Source: Acinetobacter albensis
Lineage (GTDB): Bacteria > Pseudomonadota > Gammaproteobacteria > Pseudomonadales > Moraxellaceae
Direction of reading: 5' to 3'
Assembly (NCBI RefSeq): GCF_900095025.1
Contig: NZ_FMBK01000003.1
Coordinates: 180,840-244,839, forward strand
Length of the DNA stretch: 64,000 nt
A model generated the notes under the pieces. The model saw nothing but the letters and a program-made list of their open reading frames with translations. It was not told the origin of the DNA and searched no databases. Position numbers and translations under genes: made by a program. Within the stretch, counting starts at the first letter, position 1. Each line of letters opens with the position of its first letter. Positions 17,506-26,125 of the stretch are shown piece by piece.

Positions 17506-18156
17506 TTAACCGCGAATTTCTTGGAATACCCACGGGCGTGATTGCTTGGTTTTGGTTTCATAAGCACAAATATCTTCTGAGGCTTGTAAAGTTAAACCAA
17601 TATCATCTAAACCATTGAGCAAACAATGTTTACGAAATGGATCAACCTCAAATTTAAAAGCGTCACCCTGAGTAGTTCGAACCTCTTGCGCTTCTAGATT
17701 AATGGTTAATTGATAACCTTCAGTCGCTGCACATTCTTTAAAAAGCTGATCAACAATGTCTTCCGCCAAAATGACGGGCAACATCCCATTTTTAAAACTG
17801 TTATTGAAAAAAATATCGGCATAACTGGGTGCAATCACAGTACGAAAACCATACTCTTCCAAAGCCCAAGGTGCATGTTCACGACTTGAACCACAACCAA
17901 AATTGGCTCGTGCCAACAATACAGACGCACCTGCGTAACGTGGTTGGTTCAAAATGAAATCAGGATTAATTGGACGCACTGAATTATCTTGCCCTGGATA
18001 ACCTTCATCTAGATAACGTAATTCATCAAATAAATTTTCGCCAAAGCCTGTGCGTTTGATCGACTTTAGAAACTGTTTTGGAATAATTAAATCGGTATCG
18101 ACATTGGCACGGTCTAAAGGTGCAACAATACCTTGTTCAATGGTATAAGCTTTCAT
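17506..18156 (-). CDS. leuD: 3-isopropylmalate dehydratase small subunit
   Basis: A 216-residue LeuD, partner of LeuC in isomerising 2-isopropylmalate to 3-isopropylmalate. Diagnostic blocks: [23 protein letters not shown] at the N-terminus, [13 protein letters not shown] and [17 protein letters not shown]. Length is typical of the bacterial small subunit. The gene begins 19 bases after leuC with an AGGAGC ribosome binding site. Confidence 0.96.
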   Translation of the reverse strand: MKAYTIEQGIVAPLDRANVDTDLIIPKQFLKSIKRTGFGENLFDELRYLDEGYPGQDNSVRPINPDFILNQPRYAGASVLLARANFGCGSSREHAPWALEEYGFRTVIAPSYADIFFNNSFKNGMLPVILAEDIVDQLFKECAATEGYQLTINLEAQEVRTTQGDAFKFEVDPFRKHCLLNGLDDIGLTLQASEDICAYETKTKQSRPWVFQEIRG

Positions 18157-18175
18157 ATTTTGCTCCTAGTCCCAA

Positions 18176-19609
18176 TTAGAATGAACGAACATCAACGAAA
18201 TGACCTGCAATCGCTGCGGCAGCAGCCATGGCTGGACTGACTAAATGCGTACGCCCGCCATTGCCCTGACGACCTTCAAAGTTACGGTTCGACGTAGATG
18301 CGCAGTGTTCACCTGGCTGTAATTTATCTGCATTCATGGCTAAACACATAGAGCAACCCGGTTCACGCCACTCAAAACCTGCAGCCAAAAAGACTTGATC
18401 CAAGCCTTCCGCTTCCGCTTGCTGTTTGACTAAACCAGAACCTGGAACCACCATGGCTTGTTTAATGGAACTGGCCACTTTACGCCCTTGAATCACTTCA
18501 GCAGCAGCACGAATATCTTCAATCCTTGAATTGGTACATGAGCCGATAAAGACACGGTCTAATTGAATATCAGCCAAAGCTTGACCTGCATTTAAACCCA
18601 TATATTGATAAGCACGTGTCCAATCATTACGCTGTACGTCATCTTTGGCTTGTTCTAAAGTAGGTACGGCTTGGGAAACAGGAATGACCATTTCAGGTGA
18701 AGTTCCCCAGGACACTTGTGGCTCAATCAGTTCACCCTGCAATACCACTACAGTGTCGAAATGTGCATCTTGATCAGAATGTAAAGTGTTCCAATATTCT
18801 ACTGCAGCGTCCCATTGTTCACCTGTAGGTGCATAATTACGACCTCTCACGTATTCAATGGTTTTTTCATCGACCGCAACCATTCCAACTCGTGCACCCG
18901 CTTCAATCGCCATATTACAGACTGTCATACGTCCTTCAATCGACATATCACGAAACACTTGTCCACCGAATTCGATGGCATGCCCTGTACCACCTGCAGT
19001 TCCGATTTTACCAATAATGGCCAAAACCACGTCTTTGGAAGTCACGCCTTGACCTAAAACCCCGTCTACACGAACCAGCATGTTTTTCATTTTCTTTTGC
19101 ACTAAACACTGAGTTGCCAATACATGTTCAACTTCAGATGTTCCAATGCCATGTGCCAAACAACCAAAAGCACCATGCGTAGCTGTATGTGAGTCACCAC
19201 AAACCACCGTCATACCGGGTAGAGTTAAACCTTGCTCAGGCCCCACCACATGCGCAATCCCTTGACGAATATCATTAATTTTAAATTCAACGATATTAAA
19301 AGCATCACAGTTATCATCTAAGGTTTGTACTTGAATACGTGAAGTCTCATCTTCAATTCCTGCAATACCTTGATCACGCTCCGCTTTTGAGGTCGGTACG
19401 TTATGATCAGGCGTCGCAACATTGGCACTTAAACGCCAAGGTTTACGACCCGCAAGTTGCAGACCTTCAAAAGCTTGTGGTGAAGTAACTTCATGTAATA
19501 AATGACGGTCGATATAAAGTAAGGCTGAACCATCATCACGTTGTTTAACCAAATGGTCATCCCACAATTTGTCATATAAAGTCTTTGCTTTTTGGGTATT
19601 GCCTGCCAT
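18176..19609 (-). CDS. leuC: 3-isopropylmalate dehydratase large subunit
   Basis: A 477-residue aconitase-family protein with the 4Fe-4S ligands in [17 protein letters not shown] and [10 protein letters not shown], and the [15 protein letters not shown] and LDDNCDAFN blocks. It forms the LeuCD dehydratase. The frame extends 15 bases further upstream, but the ATG at 19609 ([16 protein letters not shown]) has GGAG 8 bases upstream and matches the family start. First gene of the leucine operon. Confidence 0.96.
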   Translation of the reverse strand: MAGNTQKAKTLYDKLWDDHLVKQRDDGSALLYIDRHLLHEVTSPQAFEGLQLAGRKPWRLSANVATPDHNVPTSKAERDQGIAGIEDETSRIQVQTLDDNCDAFNIVEFKINDIRQGIAHVVGPEQGLTLPGMTVVCGDSHTATHGAFGCLAHGIGTSEVEHVLATQCLVQKKMKNMLVRVDGVLGQGVTSKDVVLAIIGKIGTAGGTGHAIEFGGQVFRDMSIEGRMTVCNMAIEAGARVGMVAVDEKTIEYVRGRNYAPTGEQWDAAVEYWNTLHSDQDAHFDTVVVLQGELIEPQVSWGTSPEMVIPVSQAVPTLEQAKDDVQRNDWTRAYQYMGLNAGQALADIQLDRVFIGSCTNSRIEDIRAAAEVIQGRKVASSIKQAMVVPGSGLVKQQAEAEGLDQVFLAAGFEWREPGCSMCLAMNADKLQPGEHCASTSNRNFEGRQGNGGRTHLVSPAMAAAAAIAGHFVDVRSF

Positions 19610-19653
19610 GTCGACGCGCTCCATAGAACTGGGTAATGCTTTTATTGAATTTG

Positions 19654-19682
19654 ATTATAACGGTCTATTCACATAAATCTAA
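19654..19682 (-). promoter_or_regulatory. Probable leu operon promoter
   Basis: Minus strand TTAGAT, a 17-base spacer and TATAAT. Transcription would start near 19647, only about 38 bases before leuC, so there is no room for a leucine-rich leader peptide and attenuator. The rest of 19683-19862 shows no ORF or strong structure. Confidence 0.6.
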
Positions 19683-19862
19683 TTTATCATTTTTATTAGT
19701 TTAAAAACTTTTTGGAATAGTTTTTAATCCGAGAATATCCATGAATTCTCAAACTGACCCAGTTATATTTCATAAAAAGTTTCTTCATTCAGACAACTAT
19801 AAACCGATATGAATCAGCCTATATTTTCATCATGAAAATGCTTAAATTAAAAATAAAAATCT

Positions 19863-19890
19863 AAAAAAACAAAAGCAGATCAAAGTCTGC
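19863..19890 (-). terminator. Weak terminator after the 63-residue small gene
   Basis: Minus strand GCAGA / TCTGC stem (5 bp, 6-base loop) followed by TTTTGTTTTTTT. Confidence 0.5.
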
Positions 19891-19910
19891 CTTTATCTAG
19901 ATTTTGAACG

Positions 19911-20102
19911 TTAGATCGATCTATTTTCTTTCACGTGGATTAGATCTTCAATCGCTTTCAGCAACTCTGCTTTGGCTTTACCACAATCGGCGGCAGCTTG
20001 ATTTTCATCATTCTCATCTTCAGCCAACTCATACACAGCAGTCCGTTTTTCCACTGCACCTTCAAACAGATCGAGAAGATATTTGATATGTTTAATGTCC
20101 AT
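19911..20102 (-). CDS. Small conserved protein of unknown function
   Basis: A 63-residue, highly charged, helix-rich protein (DIKHIKYLLDLFEGAVEKR..., then AKAELLKAIEDLIHV). No membrane segment and no family I can name. Two in-frame ATGs lie close together; AAGGA sits directly against the first (20111) but 8 bases before the second, so the start at 20102 is favoured. A terminator-like hairpin follows. The compact charged composition would suit a cytosolic protein-binding or nucleic-acid-associated factor, but this is only a guess. Confidence 0.62.
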   Translation of the reverse strand: MDIKHIKYLLDLFEGAVEKRTAVYELAEDENDENQAAADCGKAKAELLKAIEDLIHVKENRSI

Positions 20103-20271
20103 GCGCTTCATCCTTAAAAAATCTATTTTTATTCAAAGTTTTTAATTTGAATTTTGACACTGAAATCATTATTCATAAAACCAATCAATAATATAATATT
20201 ATTCGTTTTTACAAATTAAATAAGACTCATTATTATTTAACTCTATTTTAGAAAAAGAAGGTAGATCTCTG

Positions 20272-20523
20272 ATGGCTCATATTCAAAAATTTATTGATTA
20301 CAACCAAAAAACGTTAAAAAAGACCCTAAGTTATTACTTCATGCATATTACGATTGCCATGTTGGTGGGTTATTTCGTCACAGGAAATATCTGGATGGCA
20401 CTGACTTTAAGTTTACTTGAACCGACTGTTCAAGCCTTTGCATTTTTCTTTCACGAAAAAGTTTGGGAAGCCAAAGCATCAAACTCATCACAAAGCAAAA
20501 CTGAACCGCTACAAAATATTTAA
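20272..20523 (+). CDS. DUF2061 family membrane protein
   Basis: An 83-residue inner-membrane protein. The pattern SYYFMHITIAMLVGYFVTGNIWMALTLSLLEP followed by FFHEKVWE is the DUF2061 signature, with two membrane helices (about residues 24-40 and 43-65). Function of the family is unknown. AAGAAGGTAG before the ATG provides the ribosome binding site. The last 15 residues are polar. It lies alone between divergent neighbours. Confidence 0.85.
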   Translation: MAHIQKFIDYNQKTLKKTLSYYFMHITIAMLVGYFVTGNIWMALTLSLLEPTVQAFAFFFHEKVWEAKASNSSQSKTEPLQNI

Positions 20524-20704
20524 AAGATTCTCGAGATGTTCAAATTTTTCTAAAATATAAACATTTATGTCGAGCATCTTGATTGACTGGAAAATACAAG
20601 TTTACATCTGCATACATTTTTTTAATCGGTTTTTGCATGAATTGAACATTTATCTATAAAAATATTTTATAATTATGTGAATTTATCATAACCAGATTAT
20701 CACT

Positions 20705-21571
20705 ATGAATCTTGCTGCTTTTGAAGCTTTTATTAAAGTCATGGAAACAGGATCTATTTCCATGGCTGCCGATCTGTTGTTTATTACCCAACCAGCGGTC
20801 ACCAAAAGAATTCACAGCTTAGAAGATTATTTTGGCGTCAAATTATTTGAATCTGCTGGACGCGGAGTTCAAGCGACTCATGCCGCACACTCCCTACTAC
20901 CCAAAGTTAAAAACTGGCTTAATGAACTGGGTGATATTCACCACACTTTAAGCCATCAACAAGGTCAAGTTCAGGGTAAACTGAAAATTGGCACCAGTCA
21001 TCATATTGGATTACATCATTTGCCTAGTCATTTACGTGATTATGTACAAACATTTCCAAATGTCACTTTAGATGTTCATTTTGTCGATTCAGAACAGGCC
21101 CATGAAAAAGTACTGGCGGGTGATTTGGAACTGGCATTTCTGACGCTACCGCCGCAAGGAGATGATCGGCTCAATTATGTGACCATCTGGAATGATCCAT
21201 TGGTATTTGTCGCCGCGCCTTTTCACCCTTTGGCACAGCAACACAACTTGAGTCTGCAAGATTTAATTGAATATCCGAGCCTCTTGCCTGCCACTCAGAC
21301 TTATACCAGTCAAATCACGCTTGCTGAATTTGAAAAACAGGGTTTAAAACCCAAAATCAGTATGAGTAATAATCCACTAGAATCTATCCGTATGCTGGTT
21401 TCAATCGGATTGGGTTGGTCGGTTTTACCTAAAACATTAGTTAATCAAGAATTACAACAACTTGATATTGCTGTAGATATGAATCGTGAATTAGGAATGG
21501 TTTGGCATCCAGGACGCACTCAGTCTAAAGCTGTTTTAGAATTAATTGAGATGATGAAACTTAAAAGCTAA
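20705..21571 (+). CDS. LysR family transcriptional regulator
   Basis: A 288-residue LysR-type regulator. The N-terminal winged helix-turn-helix (about residues 1-60) reads FEAFIKVMETGSISMAADLLFITQPAVTKRIHSLEDYFGVKLFE; the effector domain follows (about 90-285) with LKIGTSHHIGLHHLPSHL and a GLGWSVLPKTLV hinge block. No adjacent divergent target gene is obvious. The 180 bases upstream (20524-20704) are very AT-rich and probably hold its own autoregulated promoter. Ligand unknown; a link to the leu genes 1 kb away is possible but unsupported. Confidence 0.88.
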   Translation: MNLAAFEAFIKVMETGSISMAADLLFITQPAVTKRIHSLEDYFGVKLFESAGRGVQATHAAHSLLPKVKNWLNELGDIHHTLSHQQGQVQGKLKIGTSHHIGLHHLPSHLRDYVQTFPNVTLDVHFVDSEQAHEKVLAGDLELAFLTLPPQGDDRLNYVTIWNDPLVFVAAPFHPLAQQHNLSLQDLIEYPSLLPATQTYTSQITLAEFEKQGLKPKISMSNNPLESIRMLVSIGLGWSVLPKTLVNQELQQLDIAVDMNRELGMVWHPGRTQSKAVLELIEMMKLKS

Positions 21572-21626
21572 ATCACGACGAGAACAAAATAGCATCACTT
21601 TTGAATGCGACTTAAATTTAACGTGT

Positions 21627-21872
21627 TTAACGATGGGTGGATTCTTCATGTAAGGATTCATTCAGTTGATCAACCACAATCGCCCATTCACCATCCGATT
21701 TAATTTTTTCGGCTAAAAACTGACGCTGACTTTCAGTCCAATATTCAGCTTCAGTCATTTTGGTGTGTGCGGGTAACTGATGGGTTGCAATAAATAAGCT
21801 AATCGCGGGTTCAGAAGCATCTAAACCCAACTGTTCAAATAAATGCGTCATTCTTGGGCGTAACACACTCAT
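21627..21872 (-). CDS. DUF2789 family protein
   Basis: An 81-residue soluble protein matching DUF2789: MTHLFEQLGLDASEPAISLFIATHQLP, then EAEYWTESQRQFLAEKIKSDGEWAIVVDQLNESL. The family has no known function. The frame is open to an ATG at 21884, but GGAG lies 6 bases before the ATG at 21872, which I use as the start. It is convergent with the LysR gene. Confidence 0.85.
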   Translation of the reverse strand: MSVLRPRMTHLFEQLGLDASEPAISLFIATHQLPAHTKMTEAEYWTESQRQFLAEKIKSDGEWAIVVDQLNESLHEESTHR

Positions 21873-21965
21873 TGTCTTCTCCATTCATGTCGTTCTTCTA
21901 CTGAACATAACAGTTTTACACTAAAAATGAAGAATAAAACTGTAAGAATGTTATGTACATAATTA

Positions 21966-21992
21966 AAAGGCAGCATTTTAAGGGCTGTCTTT
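21966..21992 (-). terminator. Putative terminator after the HAD gene
   Basis: 9-bp stem AAAGGCAGC / GCTGTCTTT with one G-T pair between two minus-strand genes. The minus-strand tail is CCTTTTAATT, so the T-tract is short. Confidence 0.5.
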
Positions 21993-22024
21993 TTGTAGCT
22001 TATTTTAAGATAAGCATGTTCACC

Positions 22025-22675
22025 TTATAGGGACCAATCCTGAATAACCCAATGCTGTTGTGTTGCAAGTTCAGTCAAACGTTGATCTGGGCATACCGCA
22101 ATCGCATGATCGGCATACTCTAATAAAAAACGATCATTGAATGAATCCGAATAGGCCCATGATTCTGTCACAGATCGACCCGCAAGCCACTGCTCCAAAC
22201 GTGCTAATTTACCTTTTTGATAACAGGGAATATTAATCACCTTGCCCGTATATTTGCCATGAATCACTTCAGCCGTAGTCGCAATAATTTCAGTGATTCC
22301 AAATTCGCGAAAAATAGGCGCGGTAATAAAGTCTGAAGTGGCCGTTATACCGACCAAGGCATGCCCTTCTGCACGATGCTTTTCAATTGCATTGAAACCT
22401 TCAGGACGCATTTGAGGACGAATCACTTTTTTCATAAAGGATTCATGCAAATCGGTTAAATACTCAGCATCATGTTGCGTTAGAAACTCAAATACAAATT
22501 CGTTATACGCAATAGGATCAAGTTGACCTGCTTTATAGTCCTCATAAAACTTGTCGTTCATTTGACGATGTCGAATGGGATCGACCAAACCTTCGTTTAC
22601 TAAAAACTCACCCCATGAATAGTCTGAATCGGTATTTAATAAGGTGTGATCAAGGTCAAATAAAGCCAATTTCAT
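22025..22675 (-). CDS. HAD-IB family phosphatase (SerB-like)
   Basis: A 216-residue HAD-superfamily hydrolase of subfamily IB. Motif I is FDLDHTLLNTDSD (nucleophile Asp7), motif II is in GITATSDFITAPI, and motif III/IV is in YSDSFNDRFLLEYADHAIAVCPD. A helical cap lies between motifs I and II. Members dephosphorylate phosphoserine, histidinol phosphate or related metabolites; the substrate here is not readable. The order HAD-IB, rppH, ptsP is also found in Pseudomonas (PA0335-PA0337, from memory), which supports orthology. Confidence 0.88.
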   Translation of the reverse strand: MKLALFDLDHTLLNTDSDYSWGEFLVNEGLVDPIRHRQMNDKFYEDYKAGQLDPIAYNEFVFEFLTQHDAEYLTDLHESFMKKVIRPQMRPEGFNAIEKHRAEGHALVGITATSDFITAPIFREFGITEIIATTAEVIHGKYTGKVINIPCYQKGKLARLEQWLAGRSVTESWAYSDSFNDRFLLEYADHAIAVCPDQRLTELATQQHWVIQDWSL

Positions 22676-22857
22676 GAAAATACTCGTAAAAACTGAAATT
22701 TAAGAAAAAAATTGTAAATCTATCTCCGCTAGTCGATAGAAATTCGTTAAGATCATAGCAATTTTAACATTTTTACACTTTGCTTTTTTCGCGTTGGATA
22801 CAGAAATATAAGTCCCCGAATGCAGAGTCACAAATTACACAATATTTAGGTAGCCAA

Positions 22858-23334
22858 ATGATCGATTCAGAAGGTTTCCGACCAAATGTCGGGATCATTT
22901 TGGCAAACGACTTTGGACAGGTTTTATGGGCAAAACGCATTGGACACAATGCTTGGCAATTTCCACAAGGAGGTATCCAATATGGAGAAACCCCTGAACA
23001 GGCACTTTATCGTGAGCTGAGAGAAGAAGTTGGCTTATTGCCCGAACATGTTCAAATTGTAGCACAAACAAAAGGTTGGCTACGCTACCGTTTGCCTCAA
23101 CGATATATACGCTCGGATTCAGACCCAGTGTGTATCGGACAAAAACAAAAGTGGTTTTTACTTAAACTGACTGCGCCAGTCAAACATATTCAGTTGAATC
23201 TGTCTGAGCCTCCAGAGTTTGACCAGTGGCAATGGGTCAGCTACTGGTATCCACTGGGTCAAGTCGTCAATTTTAAACGCGATGTCTACCGAAAAGCGAT
23301 GGTGGAGCTATGTCACCAGTTGCCTGCGCTTTAG
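22858..23334 (+). CDS. rppH: RNA 5' pyrophosphohydrolase RppH
   Basis: A 158-residue Nudix hydrolase that removes pyrophosphate from 5' triphosphorylated RNA and so triggers RNase E-dependent decay. The Nudix box ([23 protein letters not shown], residues 38-60) is intact; the N-terminus [15 protein letters not shown] and the block [14 protein letters not shown] are RppH-specific. A frame reaching back to 22780 exists, but the ATG at 22858 has a ribosome binding site (TAGG) and is the standard start. RNase E, its functional partner, is encoded 14 kb away in this window. Confidence 0.95.
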   Translation: MIDSEGFRPNVGIILANDFGQVLWAKRIGHNAWQFPQGGIQYGETPEQALYRELREEVGLLPEHVQIVAQTKGWLRYRLPQRYIRSDSDPVCIGQKQKWFLLKLTAPVKHIQLNLSEPPEFDQWQWVSYWYPLGQVVNFKRDVYRKAMVELCHQLPAL

Positions 23335-23339
23335 AGATA

Positions 23340-23367
23340 AAAAAGTTGCATAAATGTGCAGCTTTTT
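23340..23367 (+). terminator. Terminator between rppH and ptsP
   Basis: 11-bp stem AAAAAGTTGCA / TGCAGCTTTTT with one G-T pair and a 6-base loop. Confidence 0.82.
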
Positions 23368-23423
23368 AAAAATTATGTTGTATAAATAAAATAGATTTAG
23401 ACTTTTTTTTGGAGCAAATTTTT

Positions 23424-25721
23424 ATGTCGAATATGCAACTGGATACCCTAAGACGGATTGTACAAGAAATCAATGCGTCGACCAGTTTGCATGAATCACT
23501 CGACATTATGGTCAATCGAGTGGCCAATGCCATGCATGTGGATGTCTGCTCTATTTATTTACTTGATGAACGTAACCAACGTTATTTACTCATGGCTTCT
23601 AAAGGTTTAAAACCTGAAGCAGTGGGCCATGTTTCATTGCATACTAGCGAAGGCTTAGTCGGTCTGGTTGGACAACGTGAAGAAATTGTCAACTTAGACA
23701 ATGCACCTAAACATGAACGCTTTATGTATCTGCCTGAAACTGGAGAAGAGATTTACAACTCTTTTTTAGGCGTTCCTGTCATGTACCGTCGTAAAGTGAT
23801 GGGTGTTTTAGTGGTTCAAAATAAAGAATCTCATGACTTTAGTGAAGCCGCAGAATCTTTTCTAGTTACCTTATGTGCTCAGCTTTCAGGGGTAATTGCC
23901 CATGCACATGCAGTCGGCAATATTGACGTTTTTCGTAAGCCCAATAATCTACCCACCTACAAAACCTTTCAAGGCGTTTCAGGTTCAGGCGGCATTGCCT
24001 TAGGTCGTGCCGTCATTCTGTATCCACCTGCTGATTTGGCGTCGGTACCAGACCGTGAAGCAGATGATATTAGTGAAGAATTAGCACTACTTGACCATGC
24101 GATTGCTTCGGTTCGGCTAGAAATTCAATCTCTTGATGATAAAATGCAAGACGCCTTAATGGCTGAAGAACGTGCTTTATTTAGTGTGTTCTTGCGTATG
24201 TTGGATGAAAATGCGCTGCCTGCTGAAATTAAAGCTGAAATTCGTGATGGTAACTGGGCGCAAGGTGCGGTACGCATTGTCATTGACACGCATATTGCTC
24301 TGTTTGCACAGATGGAAGATGATTATTTACGAGAACGCGTGTCCGATCTGAAAGATTTGGGACGGCGTATTTTAGCTTTTCTACAAGAAGCAGATGCCAG
24401 TCATCGTGAACTTACCGATGAAAGTATTTTGATTGGCGAAGAAATCTCTACCGCTGCACTGGTTGAATTGCCTGTCGATAAAATTGCGGCTATTGTGACC
24501 ACCGAAGGCGCGATGAATTCACACATGGTGATTGTAGCCCGTGCATTAGGTATTCCGACCGTCGTAGGAGTAACTGAACTACCAGTAAATGCACTGGATG
24601 ATGTCGAGATGATTGTCGATGCGCATCAAGGTCGGGTTTTTATTAATCCGCCACGTCGTTTGCGTACCCGCTATAAAGAAATCCAAAAAGAAGAAGAACA
24701 AATTGCCAAAGACTTAAAGCAATATGAAACTAAAGATGCTATTACCCCAGATGGGGTTTCAGTCAATCTTTATGTGAATACTGGTTTGATGATTGATGTG
24801 GTACGCGGCGTACAACGAGGTGCTAAAGGGGTAGGCTTATATCGCTCCGAAATTCCGTTTATGCTGCGTGACCGTTTCCCAGGTGAAGAAGAGCAACGCG
24901 CAATTTACCGTCAACAGCTCAGTCACTTTGCCAACAAACCTGTGGTGATGCGAACTTTAGATATCGGCGCAGACAAAGACCTGCCTTACTTTTCGATTGA
25001 AGAGGAAAACTCAGCACTGGGCTGGCGTGGGATCCGATTTACACTAGATCATCCTGAAATTTTTTCTTCACAAATTCGTGCCATGCTTAAAGCGAGTATT
25101 GGTTTAAATAACTTGCACATTTTATTACCGATGGTCACCAGTGTCAGTGAAGTTGAAGAAGCATTGTATTTACTTGAACGAGACTGGATTGCAGTCCAAG
25201 AAGAAGAGCAAGTTAAAATTACCAAGCCCAAGATCGGGATTATGGTCGAAGTGCCGAGTGTGCTTTTACAAATTGAAGAATTTGCTGAATTGGTGGATTT
25301 CTTTTCTGTCGGCTCTAATGACTTAACCCAATATTTATTGGCAGTGGACCGCAATAACCCCCGTGTTGCCAACGTGTATTCACATTTTCATCCTGCGGTA
25401 CTGCGTGCCTTAACCCGTTTGGTACAACAATGCCACACGTACAATAAGCCTATCAGTATCTGCGGAGAAATGGCGGGAGATCCTTTGGCGGCAATCTTGT
25501 TAATGGCGATGGGCTTTAATACCCTTTCAATGAGTTCAAGCAATATTTTGCGTGTTCGCAAAGCCATTTGCCATGTGCCAATGTCAGATGCACAGGTGCA
25601 GCTTGCGCATGTATTGAAAATGGATAATCCTTTGGTGGTAAAAAGCTGGATGGAATATTATTTTAAAACCCATGGTTTAGCAGATATGGTGAAGTCTGCC
25701 ACCCGAATCGTTGGTGCTTAA
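23424..25721 (+). CDS. ptsP: Phosphoenolpyruvate-protein phosphotransferase PtsP (EI-Ntr)
   Basis: A 765-residue enzyme I of the nitrogen PTS. It has an N-terminal GAF domain (about residues 15-165), a linker, the PEP-utiliser phosphohistidine domain (phosphorylated His367 in EGAMNSHMVIVARALGIP), and the C-terminal TIM-barrel with GLYRSEIPFM, RTLDIGADKDLPY, VSSNDLTQ-type SVGSNDLTQYLLAVDRNN and ICGEMAGDP. It passes phosphate from PEP to NPr. An earlier in-frame ATG is absent; the ATG at 23424 follows GGAG. It ends overlapping by 4 bases the convergent small gene. Confidence 0.95.
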   Translation: MSNMQLDTLRRIVQEINASTSLHESLDIMVNRVANAMHVDVCSIYLLDERNQRYLLMASKGLKPEAVGHVSLHTSEGLVGLVGQREEIVNLDNAPKHERFMYLPETGEEIYNSFLGVPVMYRRKVMGVLVVQNKESHDFSEAAESFLVTLCAQLSGVIAHAHAVGNIDVFRKPNNLPTYKTFQGVSGSGGIALGRAVILYPPADLASVPDREADDISEELALLDHAIASVRLEIQSLDDKMQDALMAEERALFSVFLRMLDENALPAEIKAEIRDGNWAQGAVRIVIDTHIALFAQMEDDYLRERVSDLKDLGRRILAFLQEADASHRELTDESILIGEEISTAALVELPVDKIAAIVTTEGAMNSHMVIVARALGIPTVVGVTELPVNALDDVEMIVDAHQGRVFINPPRRLRTRYKEIQKEEEQIAKDLKQYETKDAITPDGVSVNLYVNTGLMIDVVRGVQRGAKGVGLYRSEIPFMLRDRFPGEEEQRAIYRQQLSHFANKPVVMRTLDIGADKDLPYFSIEEENSALGWRGIRFTLDHPEIFSSQIRAMLKASIGLNNLHILLPMVTSVSEVEEALYLLERDWIAVQEEEQVKITKPKIGIMVEVPSVLLQIEEFAELVDFFSVGSNDLTQYLLAVDRNNPRVANVYSHFHPAVLRALTRLVQQCHTYNKPISICGEMAGDPLAAILLMAMGFNTLSMSSSNILRVRKAICHVPMSDAQVQLAHVLKMDNPLVVKSWMEYYFKTHGLADMVKSATRIVGA

Positions 25722-25921
25722 ATTGCGACAAAAATTAAATTAAAAAGTATTAAAGCAAAAGGGCGATAATCATCAGAATATCGCCCTTGTTTATGTTTGC
25801 TATAGCCACGTTTTGCATTTTTCTTACGATCTACAAACACCTGACTTTGATTAGCTTCATGCATATGTTTCGCTACAAAATTGTTCAACACAATTTCTGG
25901 TTTTTTCTTTTGTTTCGCCAT
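25718..25921 (-). CDS. Small basic protein (DUF7230-like); ORF runs through its own terminator
   Basis: A 67-residue basic protein, MAKQKKKPEIVLNNFVAKH..., with VFVDRKKNAKRGYSKHKQGR in the centre. The NFVAKH and RGYxKHK pattern resembles a small conserved family I recall as DUF7230. The ATG at 25921 has AAGG 9 bases upstream; a GTG three codons earlier is an alternative. The last third, after KHKQGR, is encoded across a strong terminator hairpin (25759-25788) and has a hydrophobic tail (FALILFNLIFVAI). Messages ending at that hairpin would lack a stop codon, the arrangement known from arfA. The stop overlaps the ptsP stop. Confidence 0.72.
   Translation of the reverse strand: MAKQKKKPEIVLNNFVAKHMHEANQSQVFVDRKKNAKRGYSKHKQGRYSDDYRPFALILFNLIFVAI
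25759..25788. terminator. Terminator inside the small basic ORF, also serving ptsP
   Basis: Perfect 10-bp stem AAGGGCGATA / TATCGCCCTT with a 10-base loop. The plus strand continues TTGTTTATGTTT, the minus strand TTTTGCTTTAATACTTTTT. It lies 38 bases after the ptsP stop and entirely within the minus-strand small gene. Confidence 0.82.
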
Positions 25922-26125
25922 TTTACTCACCTTTTAGGTTCGGTTTTTTGTTGTCTTTTCCACCATCTTGATGGGAAAGCGATCATATACCTTTTCGCGC
26001 AATTTACAAGTAGGTTAATGGGGCAGCTGTTCAAAATTTAAAGTCTTTTTAAAATTCACTTTTTAAACTACCTTAAAAATACCTCTCCTTCTTTTTCTTC
26101 AGATCTGTATACACAATATTTTAAC

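Noticed and set aside
19610..19660. Leucine-rich leader peptide and attenuator before leuC
   Set aside because: The likely start point is about 38 bases before leuC and no run of Leu codons exists there.
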